From: Rugosimonospora acidiphila
Lineage (GTDB): Bacteria > Actinomycetota > Actinomycetes > Mycobacteriales > Micromonosporaceae
DNA: 64,000 nucleotides
Assembly: GCF_039543385.1 (NCBI RefSeq)
Contig: NZ_BAABJQ010000005.1
Coordinates: 248,001 to 312,000 of the forward strand
Direction of reading: 5' to 3'
The notes beneath the pieces are model-generated. The model saw only the letters and a program-made list of their open reading frames with translations. It had not been told where the DNA came from and did not search any database. Below, piece after piece: positions 18,121 through 24,891 of the stretch. The first letter of the stretch is position 1; each line of letters starts with the position of its first letter. The translations under genes and the position numbers were made by a program.

Positions 18121-18279
18121 ATGCGTTGGTGGAAGGTAGTCGGTCTGGCCGGCTTCGTCGGGGTGGCCGCGACCGGAGTGGTGATCGTGCGAGCCGAGCG
18201 ACGCCGCCGCGCGTACAGCCCTGACCAGGTCAGGACCCGGCTACGCGAGCGCCACTCCGAGGCCGTCTCGGCCCGCTGA
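18121..18279 (+). CDS. 52-residue single-pass membrane protein
   Basis: A short frame starting MRWWKVVGLAGFVGVAATGV, followed by VIVRAERRRRAYSPDQVRTR and a polar C-terminus ending at TGA 18277-18279. It has one membrane helix (about 5-23) and a strongly basic cytoplasmic tail with AYSPDQVRTRLRERHSEA. GC3 is high and the layout is typical of conserved micropeptides in this family of bacteria. There is no Shine-Dalgarno sequence; the ATG is only 18 bases from the divergent start at 18103, so it may be translated from a leaderless message. Confidence 0.65.
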   Translation: MRWWKVVGLAGFVGVAATGVVIVRAERRRRAYSPDQVRTRLRERHSEAVSAR

Positions 18280-18369
18280 ACGACCGCCGGCTCACCCGGC
18301 CGGCCGGCGCTTCGACGTCTGGGGCCGCTCAGGCGTCGCGGGGTGCGCTCAGGCGTTCGCTAGGTGCGA

Positions 18370-19014
18370 TCACGCGTTCAGGTAGGCGAGCACGGCCAGC
18401 ACCCGTCGGTGGTCGCTGGTGGACGGTGCGAGGCCGAGCTTGTCGAGGATGTGGCCGATGTGCTTGTCCACGGCCTTCTCCGTGACGAACAGGCGCTGCG
18501 CGATCGCGGCGTTCGACCGCCCCTCCGCCATCAGCCCCAGCACCTCCCGCTCGCGGGGCGTGAGGCCGGCCAGCGGCTCGGCCCGCTGCGGGCGGGCCAG
18601 CAGGGCGGCGATGACCTCGGGATCCATCGCGGTGCCGCCGGCGGCCACCCGACGCACCGCGTCGACGAACTGGGCGATGTCGCCGACCCGGTCCTTGAGC
18701 AGGTAGCCGACCCCGCCGGCGGCGTCGGCGAGCAGCTCGCGGGCGTACAGCGCCTCGACGTACTGGCTGAGGATGAGCACCGGCAGCCCCGGCACCTGGC
18801 GGCGCACCTCCAGGGCGGCCCACAGCCCCTCGTTCGTGAACGTCGGCGGCAGCCGCACATCGACCACGGCGACGTCGGGCCGGTGGGTCAGCAGCGCCCC
18901 GACCAGTTCCTCACCGCTCTCCACCGCGGCGACGACCTCGAAGTCGTGCGCGCTCAGCAGCCTGGTCAGGCCGTCCCGCAGCAGCGCGAGATCCTCCGCG
19001 ATCACTACCCGCAT
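18370..19014 (-). CDS. NarL/LuxR-family response regulator
   Basis: A 214-residue two-domain regulator. Receiver domain: acidic pocket ED at 7-8, phosphoacceptor D52 in VVDVRLPP, and K near 107 (YLLKDRV). DNA-binding domain: LTPREREVLGLMAEGRSNAAIAQRLFVTEKAVDKHIGHILDKLGL, the LuxR helix-turn-helix. Its ATG overlaps the 3' end of the sensor kinase gene by 10 bases, so the pair is co-translated. In this group the regulator often acts on the kinase's neighbouring transporter or envelope genes; the target here is unknown. The MFS gene lies just upstream of the operon. Confidence 0.93.
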   Translation of the reverse strand: MRVVIAEDLALLRDGLTRLLSAHDFEVVAAVESGEELVGALLTHRPDVAVVDVRLPPTFTNEGLWAALEVRRQVPGLPVLILSQYVEALYARELLADAAGGVGYLLKDRVGDIAQFVDAVRRVAAGGTAMDPEVIAALLARPQRAEPLAGLTPREREVLGLMAEGRSNAAIAQRLFVTEKAVDKHIGHILDKLGLAPSTSDHRRVLAVLAYLNA

Positions 19015-20246
19015 GGCAACTCCACGTGCAGTACGGTAGGCCCGCCGGGTGGGCTCGTGATGGTCATCCGGCCGTCGAACGCGTCGAGCCGGCCGGCGAT
19101 GCCGGCCAGACCGCCGCCCCGGCCGGGATCGGCCCCGCCCTTCCCGTCGTCGCTGATCTCCAGGTGCAGCACGTCGCCGACCCGTTCCAGGCCCAGCCCG
19201 GCCCGCGTGGCGGCGCTGTGCTTCGCGATGTTGGTCAGCGCCTCGGCGGCCGTGAAGTAGAGCGCCGACTCCACCGGGGCGGGCAGCCTCCCGACCGGGC
19301 CGAGGTGTGACTCGACGGGTACCGCGCTGCGCAGGGCCAGCGCCTCCAGGGCACCGGGCAGCCCCCGGTCGGCGAGCACCGGCGGGTGGATCCCGCGGAC
19401 CAGATCGCGCAGCTCGGTCAGCGCGCTGCCGGCCGACCCCCGCGCCTCGGCCAGCAGCCGCGCGGCGGCCTGTGGATCGGTCTGCAGCACCTCCTCGGCC
19501 AGTCCGAGACTCATCGTGAGGGAGACCAGCCGGGCCTGGGCGCCGTCGTGCAGGTCGCGCTCGATGCGGCGCAGCTCGGCGGCGCGTGCGTCCACGGTCT
19601 GCGCCCGGCTCACCGACAGGTCCTCGACCCGTTGCGCCAGCCGGGACCCGGCGGTCGGCCGCAGCAGCCAGCGCGCCAGGTACGCCTCGCCGAGCGCGAG
19701 CGGCCGTGCGACCAGGGCGGCCACGATCGCGTTCAGCACGCCGAGCGGGACGACCAGCAGCGCGCCGGACAGGTTGTGCACCCGCAGTCCGTCGTAGTCG
19801 ATGCCGAGGTGGTCGGGGACCACCGCGTACCAGGCCGGCATGGTGATGCCGATCAGAGAAACGGCCCACAGGCCGCCCACCAGCAGCCCCACGGCCGGTC
19901 CGTACACGGTGTGCACCCAGAGCCAGGCCAGGTCCCGCCAACTGGGCGGGTCGGCGAGGATGCCGCCGTAGCGGGCCAGCATTCCGCGCCGGGCCGGCCG
20001 GTACGGGCGCTCGACCGGGGTACCCAGCAGGCGCCCGGCCCGGGAGCGTTCGACGTTGGCCAGCGCGCGCACCATCGGTATCGCGACGAACAGCACCAGC
20101 GGCACGCCCACCAGGAACGGGAAGCTGGCCAGGCAGAACAGGTAGACCAGCAGCGCGACCCAGGCGCCCAGCCCGGTCAGCCCGCCCACGAGCAGATATC
20201 CCAGGGAGGACCAGGGCCGTATCCTCCCCGCCCACGGTCGACGCAT
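19005..20246 (-). CDS. Sensor histidine kinase, DegS/NarX (HisKA_3) type
   Basis: A 413-residue membrane kinase. Four hydrophobic stretches lie in the first half (about 15-38, 42-60, 115-137, 160-182), followed by RRIERDLHDGAQARLVSL (phosphoacceptor H233, HisKA_3 type) and a HATPase domain with EALTNIAKHSAAT (N box), DDGKGGADPGRGGGLAGIAGR (G boxes). It senses an unknown membrane or envelope signal and phosphorylates the adjacent LuxR-type regulator. The ATG at 20246 has an excellent gggggagg ribosome site. Confidence 0.92.
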   Translation of the reverse strand: MRRPWAGRIRPWSSLGYLLVGGLTGLGAWVALLVYLFCLASFPFLVGVPLVLFVAIPMVRALANVERSRAGRLLGTPVERPYRPARRGMLARYGGILADPPSWRDLAWLWVHTVYGPAVGLLVGGLWAVSLIGITMPAWYAVVPDHLGIDYDGLRVHNLSGALLVVPLGVLNAIVAALVARPLALGEAYLARWLLRPTAGSRLAQRVEDLSVSRAQTVDARAAELRRIERDLHDGAQARLVSLTMSLGLAEEVLQTDPQAAARLLAEARGSAGSALTELRDLVRGIHPPVLADRGLPGALEALALRSAVPVESHLGPVGRLPAPVESALYFTAAEALTNIAKHSAATRAGLGLERVGDVLHLEISDDGKGGADPGRGGGLAGIAGRLDAFDGRMTITSPPGGPTVLHVELPCG

Positions 20247-20367
20247 CGATGACCTCCCCCACCCTCGCCCGGCCCTGGCGGAATCACCAGGTGCAGGGCA
20301 AACGCTACGCAGGCACGGACGCGTGTCACGATCGGGCGGGCCCGCCTCGCCGGGCGGAGGGCCAGCA

Positions 20368-21582
20368 CTACCCGGTGGTAGTGGCAGCCCCACCACGCAC
20401 GGGCAGGGCGGGGCGGGGCCGCAGCGCCGGGGCCGAGGCGGCCACCGCCAGCGCGAGCACGGCGGGGATGCCCAGCGCGCGGGGCAGCCCGACCAGTTGG
20501 GCCGTGCCCCCGATGACGACCGGGCCCACCACGAAACCGAGGAACCCCAGGCCGGCGACCCGGGCGATGGCCTGCCCGGCCCGGGTTGGATTGCGGCTGC
20601 CGGCGGCGGAGAAGACCTGCGGCGCTATGCACGACAACCCGGCGCCGAGCAGGCCGAACCCCGCCACGCCCGCGATCGGGCGCCCGACGAGCAGCCCGGC
20701 CGCGAGCCCGAGCGAGGCCAGCACGCCGCACACCCGGACCAGCGACACCGGGCCGACGGCCGCGGCGAGCCGGTCGCCGACCAGCCGGCCGGCCATCATG
20801 GCGATGGAGAACGCCGCGTACGCCGAGGCGGCCAAGCCCGCGCCGGTGCCGAGGCTGTCCCGCAGGTACACGCTGCCCCAGTCCGCGGCGGCGCCCTCCC
20901 CGACCAGGCAGCAGAACACCAGCAGGCCCATGAACAGCATGCCGCGCATGGCGCCGGGGGTGCGGTCCTCCGGCTCCGGCACGCCCGCGTCCGGCCCCTC
21001 CGGCCGGGCCCAGCCGGCCGGCAGCGCCCAGCGCGCCACCCAGATCGAGGCCACCACGGCCAGGCCGGTCACCGTGAGGAACGTGGCGGTCGGCCCCAGC
21101 GCGGCGCGCGCGAACAGGCCGCCGATGCCAGCGCCGGCGAACCCACCGATGCTGTACACCGCGTGGCACGAGGAGATCATCGGCCGCTCCCGGGCGCGCT
21201 GCACCTCGACCGCGTTGACGTTCATCGCGACGTTGAGGATGCCGTGCACCGCGCCGAACCCGAGCAGGCAGCCGGCCAGGCCCGGCAGGTTGGGCGCCAG
21301 GGCCGGCCCGACCAGCGCCACCCCGTCGATCAGCACGGCCGGAACCATCACCGCACCGCTGCCGTACCGGTCGACCAGCCGGCCGGACGCCTGCATGCCG
21401 ATGATGGCACCGGCGGCGAACGCCAGCAGTGCGAGGCTGAGCTGCCCGTCGGTCAGCGCGAGGCGATGCTTGACGGCGGGGATCCGCGCGGTCCAGGTGC
21501 CGAGAATCGTGCCGTAGAGCAGGAACAGCAGCGAGGCGGCGACCCGGGCGCGACGTAGCACCGCGGCGTGTGGCGTCAGCAC
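20368..21582 (-). CDS. Major facilitator superfamily transporter
   Basis: A 404-residue MFS protein with about 12 membrane helices. The N-terminal half has GTILGTWTARIPAVKHRLALTDGQLSLALLAFAAGAIIGM and GRLVDRYGSGAVM (loop 2-3 motif), and both halves repeat the fold. This sequence style matches the fucose-permease-like/YbjJ group of MFS proteins. The GTG at 21582 is preceded by a strong ggggaggg site; an in-frame GTG 12 codons upstream is unlikely. Substrate unknown. It faces the LysE gene head to head. Confidence 0.87.
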   Translation of the reverse strand: MLTPHAAVLRRARVAASLLFLLYGTILGTWTARIPAVKHRLALTDGQLSLALLAFAAGAIIGMQASGRLVDRYGSGAVMVPAVLIDGVALVGPALAPNLPGLAGCLLGFGAVHGILNVAMNVNAVEVQRARERPMISSCHAVYSIGGFAGAGIGGLFARAALGPTATFLTVTGLAVVASIWVARWALPAGWARPEGPDAGVPEPEDRTPGAMRGMLFMGLLVFCCLVGEGAAADWGSVYLRDSLGTGAGLAASAYAAFSIAMMAGRLVGDRLAAAVGPVSLVRVCGVLASLGLAAGLLVGRPIAGVAGFGLLGAGLSCIAPQVFSAAGSRNPTRAGQAIARVAGLGFLGFVVGPVVIGGTAQLVGLPRALGIPAVLALAVAASAPALRPRPALPVRGGAATTTG

Positions 21583-21712
21583 GCTGCCCTCCCCTGCTCG
21601 TGCCGCCCATCGTGTCACGCCGCCACGCCGTCACCCCACCCCGAAATTCCGCCGAACCAGACTGCCCGGATTGGCTCTTGGGTGGCATCGCGGCGAATGA
21701 AAGGCTTCCAGC

Positions 21713-22357
21713 GTGGTGGCACTCTCCTCGATTCTCGGTGTCGGCGCGGTCGCGCTGGGCATGGTCCTGACCCCCGGGCCGAACATGATGTATTTGGTCT
21801 CGCGCAGCATCACCCAGGGGCGCCGGGCCGGCGTCATCTCCCTGGGCGGAGTGGCGATCGGCTTCCTGGCCTATCTCACCGCCACCAATCTCGGCCTCTC
21901 GGTGCTGTTCGTCGCCGTGCCCGAGTTGTATCTCGCGGTCAAGCTCGCCGGTGCCGCCTACCTCGGTTGGCTTGCCTTCAAGGCGCTGCGCCCGGGCGGC
22001 GTCTCGGTGTTCGAGCCGACGCGGCTCACCCCGGACTCACCGCGGCGGCTGTTCGCCATGGGGCTGATGACCAACCTGTTGAATCCCAAGATGGCCGTGA
22101 TGTACCTGTCGCTCATTCCCCAGTTCGAGCGCCCCGCGCAGGGGCATCTCGTCCTGCAGGGCTTCGTGCTGGGCGGCGTCCAGATCGTGGTGAGCCTCAC
22201 GGTGAATCTGGGCATCGTGCTGGCCGCCGGCGCCATCGCGCTGTTCCTGGCGAAGCGGCCGCTCTGGCTGCGGGCGCAGCGTTACGTCATGGGCACCGTG
22301 CTCGGCGCGCTCGCGCTCCGGCTCGCCACGGATCACGCGCGCCCGTCGCCCGCCTGA
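21713..22357 (+). CDS. LysE/RhtB family exporter
   Basis: A 214-residue inner-membrane protein with six predicted helices and the family signature GMVLTPGPNMMYLVSRSITQGRRAGVISLGGVAIGFLAYL near the N-terminus, followed by KLAGAAYLGWLAFKALR and LLNPKMAVMYLSLIPQF. LysE/RhtB proteins export amino acids or their derivatives. It precedes the TetR gene by about 90 bases in the same direction, but the TetR unit has its own promoter and operators, so co-regulation is uncertain. Confidence 0.9.
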   Translation: MVALSSILGVGAVALGMVLTPGPNMMYLVSRSITQGRRAGVISLGGVAIGFLAYLTATNLGLSVLFVAVPELYLAVKLAGAAYLGWLAFKALRPGGVSVFEPTRLTPDSPRRLFAMGLMTNLLNPKMAVMYLSLIPQFERPAQGHLVLQGFVLGGVQIVVSLTVNLGIVLAAGAIALFLAKRPLWLRAQRYVMGTVLGALALRLATDHARPSPA

Positions 22358-22385
22358 CCCGTCCCGTCCTCCCACCGGAGCAGGC

Positions 22386-22414
22386 TTGACCACGCTTTCT
22401 AACACCGTTAGATT
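22386..22414 (+). promoter_or_regulatory. Promoter of the TetR gene
   Basis: A -35 box ttgacc (22386-22391) and a -10 box tagatt (22409-22414) are separated by 17 bases. The first operator palindrome (22398-22412) lies between and over these boxes, so a bound repressor would block RNA polymerase. Confidence 0.55.
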
Positions 22415-22432
22415 GTTTCTAACACCGTTAGA
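22398..22432. promoter_or_regulatory. Twin TetR operators
   Basis: The palindrome tctaacaccgttaga (6-base arms, 3-base centre) occurs at 22398-22412 and 22418-22432, centres 20 bases apart, i.e. on the same face of the helix. The second copy ends 12 bases before the ATG of the TetR gene. The arrangement is what is expected for negative autoregulation by two TetR dimers. Confidence 0.8.
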
Positions 22433-22444
22433 AGGCAGGTGGCC

Positions 22445-23053
22445 ATGGCACCCCGACCGCAACGTAAGTCCGAACAGCCCGGCAACGAACAGCCCCGTAA
22501 CGAACAGCTCAGCCAGGAGGCCATCCGCGCCGCCGCGCTCGAACTGGTCGACGAGCAGGGTTTCGCGGCACTGTCCATGCGCACGCTCGGCGCGCGCCTC
22601 GGCGTCAAGGCCGCCTCGCTCTACTACCACGTGCCCAACCGGGCCGCGCTGCTACGCCTCATCGCCGACAGCATCGCCATGGAGGCGATCGGGGCGATCC
22701 GGGAGTCCCTCGACTGGCGCGGCCTGCTGACCCGGCTGGCGACCGACCTGCGCCGCGCCCTCAGCGCGCACCCCGGCGCCGCCCTGATCGTCGCCACCCA
22801 GAACGTCTCCCCGCACGTCCTCGAGCCCGTGGTTCCGGCCGTCCTGTCCACCGTCCACGAGTCGCTCAACCTCACCGACGACGAGGCGCTGTACCTGCTC
22901 CAGTCCCTCTACGTCCTGGTCACCGGCCATGCGCTGGCGGAGTTCGGGGACGCGCCGCAGCCGCCCGCCGCGCCGGCCGAGTACTACAACGCCTGGTTCG
23001 ACATTGCCGTGTCCACATTCCTCGACGGGATCGCGGCCCGCTACTCCCGCTGA
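22445..23053 (+). CDS. TetR family transcriptional regulator
   Basis: A 202-residue repressor. After a polar N-terminus, LSQEAIRAAALELVDEQGFAALSMRTLGARLGVKAASLYYHVPNRAALLRLIAD is a textbook TetR helix-turn-helix with the SLYYHV recognition helix of the TetR-proper subgroup; the C-terminal half is the ligand-binding, dimerising bundle (Tet_rep_C-like). It probably represses its own transcript, which also contains the membrane protein gene 36 bases downstream. The ATG at 22445 is chosen; a GTG two codons earlier is in frame. Confidence 0.93.
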   Translation: MAPRPQRKSEQPGNEQPRNEQLSQEAIRAAALELVDEQGFAALSMRTLGARLGVKAASLYYHVPNRAALLRLIADSIAMEAIGAIRESLDWRGLLTRLATDLRRALSAHPGAALIVATQNVSPHVLEPVVPAVLSTVHESLNLTDDEALYLLQSLYVLVTGHALAEFGDAPQPPAAPAEYYNAWFDIAVSTFLDGIAARYSR

Positions 23054-23089
23054 CGTCCACCGCTCGACCCACCCCCGGAGGAATCACCG

Positions 23090-23560
23090 ATGTTCACCCC
23101 GGCACTCGTGCTGCTTCTCGCCGCGCTGCTCTACTTCCTCGTCACCACATTCGTCGACCTTCACCCGTTCAACAACGTGCGCGGCTCCAAGCGGTCCGAA
23201 CGGCTCAGCGAGGCCACCATCAACGGACCGGTGATGGCGCTGCCGGCGATCCTGCTGATCCTCGCGTCCGCGTTCTCGCTGCCCGTGCTCGCCTACGTCG
23301 GCGGCGCCATCGAGGCACTCGTCGTCGCCGGCGGGCTCAGCCTGTGGTGGCTGCCGTACCTGGTCGGCAGGACCGTGCCGTGGGCGACCGCGGGGACCGG
23401 TGCGTCCTGGGCGGAGCTGCACTCACGCACGTACGCGCACACCGTCATCGTGCTGCCCCGCGTCGGCGACCGGCCCCGGCCCAACCTCGAGCACATGATC
23501 CTGCACACCCTGATCCTGCTCGGCGCCGTCTTCACGCTGGTCGCGGCGCCCTCGCTGTGA
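23090..23560 (+). CDS. Small membrane protein in the TetR operon
   Basis: A 156-residue protein with four hydrophobic segments (about 5-23, 48-64, 66-90 and 136-153) and a conserved-looking loop LHPFNNVRGSKRSERLSEATINGPVM. It lies 36 bases after the TetR gene with a ggaggaa ribosome site, so it is probably the regulated partner. No family function is known to me; comparable regulator/membrane-protein pairs respond to hydrophobic compounds, but that is speculation. A hairpin at 23572-23592 follows. Confidence 0.75.
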   Translation: MFTPALVLLLAALLYFLVTTFVDLHPFNNVRGSKRSERLSEATINGPVMALPAILLILASAFSLPVLAYVGGAIEALVVAGGLSLWWLPYLVGRTVPWATAGTGASWAELHSRTYAHTVIVLPRVGDRPRPNLEHMILHTLILLGAVFTLVAAPSL

Positions 23561-23571
23561 GGCGCGCCCGG

Positions 23572-23592
23572 GGGCCACGGGTGCCGTGGCCC
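23572..23592. terminator. Hairpin between convergent genes
   Basis: Nine-base arms gggccacgg (23572-23580) and ccgtggccc (23584-23592) with a 3-base loop lie between the stop at 23560 (rightward) and the stop at 23601 (leftward), and could serve both transcripts. Confidence 0.6.
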
Positions 23593-23600
23593 AGCCGCGC

Positions 23601-24110
23601 TCAGCCGGCCGACTGGAGCCCGCGCAGGTACGCCGCCTGCCCCACGTGCTGTGCGTCGTCGTTCACGATGCTGACCAGCCGGACGCCCAGAGTGACCGGG
23701 GGCTGCCACGACTCGTCGACGATCCGGTCGAGCTCGTTGGCCGTCAGGCCGCGCAGCAGGTCGCGCGTGCGCGCGTGGACCGCCTCGTAGTAGTCGATCA
23801 GCGCCGCGTCGCTCTCCGGCTGGACGGTGGCGATGTCCTCGGCCGAGTGGCCGAAGCCGGTGTTGGCGGGGTCGGGGTCCAGCGCGAACCGGCGGGCCCA
23901 GTCCCCGGACACCCAGATCTGGTCCTGGCCGAGGATGTCGGCGATGTGGTCGTCCTGGATCCGGGTCAGATGCCAGACCAGCCAACCGATCGAGTTGGCG
24001 CCGACGGCGGGCGCCCACGACAGCTGTTGCGGGGTAAGGCCCTCCACCGCCCCCCGAACCAGATCCGGCAGGCGGTCATACGTCTCGACCAGCAGTTCGC
24101 TCACGTCCAC
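23601..24110 (-). CDS. DinB-like / DUF664 protein
   Basis: A 169-residue four-helix-bundle protein. ANSIGWLVWHLTRIQDDHIADILGQDQIWV carries the first His of the metal triad, and IVNDDAQHVGQAAYLRGL the C-terminal His; a middle His falls in VHARTRD. DinB/DUF664 proteins include mycothiol- and bacillithiol-dependent transferases, and mycothiol is the actinobacterial thiol, so a thiol-S-transferase role is possible. The start is taken as GTG 24110; a second GTG lies two codons later. Single gene. Confidence 0.8.
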   Translation of the reverse strand: MDVSELLVETYDRLPDLVRGAVEGLTPQQLSWAPAVGANSIGWLVWHLTRIQDDHIADILGQDQIWVSGDWARRFALDPDPANTGFGHSAEDIATVQPESDAALIDYYEAVHARTRDLLRGLTANELDRIVDESWQPPVTLGVRLVSIVNDDAQHVGQAAYLRGLQSAG

Positions 24111-24316
24111 GAGACCCGACCCTATACCCGGACCGGCCGGGCCGCCGCGCAACGCGACGGCCGCCACGGCGCCGCGACGCTCCCCCACCGCACCGTCCCG
24201 CCGAGCCGGGCCGCCACGGCGCCGAGCCGGGGCGGGCCGGGACCCCATGGTCCGATCGCCGCCAGTCCGAGTACCCGACGGGGCGGCGGGTGGCCCCGTC
24301 CACGAGGCCATCGCGG

Positions 24317-24790
24317 TTACCGGGACGGAGCCAGCCGGAACACCATGAGGGTGCGGTCGCCGGCCCGCAGCCGGTACGTCTCGTACGCCGGCCAGACCGC
24401 CAGCAGCAGCCCGAGCAGGCGCTCGCGCTCCGCGCCGGCGGCCAGCGTGGCGCGCACCGGGACCCGCCGGCCCCCGACCGTGACGACGGCCAGCGGGTCG
24501 GCGACCAGGTTGAGCGCCCACGCCGGCTGGTGCGGCTGGCCCCAGTTCGAGCCGACCACCGCGTACCCGTCGCCGTCGGGCGCGAACAGCAGCGGCTGGG
24601 TGCGCGGCCGGCCGGTGCGGCGGCCGGTGGTGGTCAGCAGCATCGAGGGCAGCTCACGCATCCCGAGCGCCACGACGCGCCCCCGGGTGAGCCGGCCCAG
24701 CGCGCGGTCGACCGGGGCCAGGGCGCGCCCGAGCCGGGCGAACCAGCGCCGGTGCCCCAGGAGCCGAACCCGGCCGGCAAGGCGTGACAT
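24317..24790 (-). CDS. Nitroreductase/deazaflavin-dependent oxidoreductase family protein
   Basis: A 157-residue protein of the split beta-barrel Ddn family: LPSMLLTTTGRRTGRPRTQPLLFAPDGDGYAVVGSNWGQPHQPAWALNLVADPLAVVTVGGRRVPVRA. The TTGRRTG and W-Q-x-x-P-A-W motifs are those of F420H2-dependent Ddn-like reductases found mainly in actinobacteria; natural substrates are likely quinones or other electron acceptors. An N-terminal basic amphipathic stretch may touch the membrane. Single gene; about 200 bases without recognisable features separate it from the DinB-like gene. Confidence 0.85.
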   Translation of the reverse strand: MSRLAGRVRLLGHRRWFARLGRALAPVDRALGRLTRGRVVALGMRELPSMLLTTTGRRTGRPRTQPLLFAPDGDGYAVVGSNWGQPHQPAWALNLVADPLAVVTVGGRRVPVRATLAAGAERERLLGLLLAVWPAYETYRLRAGDRTLMVFRLAPSR

Positions 24791-24891
24791 CCCCACAGTG
24801 TGCCGCACGGATCCGGACAGCACCGATCCGGTTGCGGCCGGTGGCATTCCGCCACCGGCCGCCGCCGTCCCATCGAACCGCACCGCCCCCG

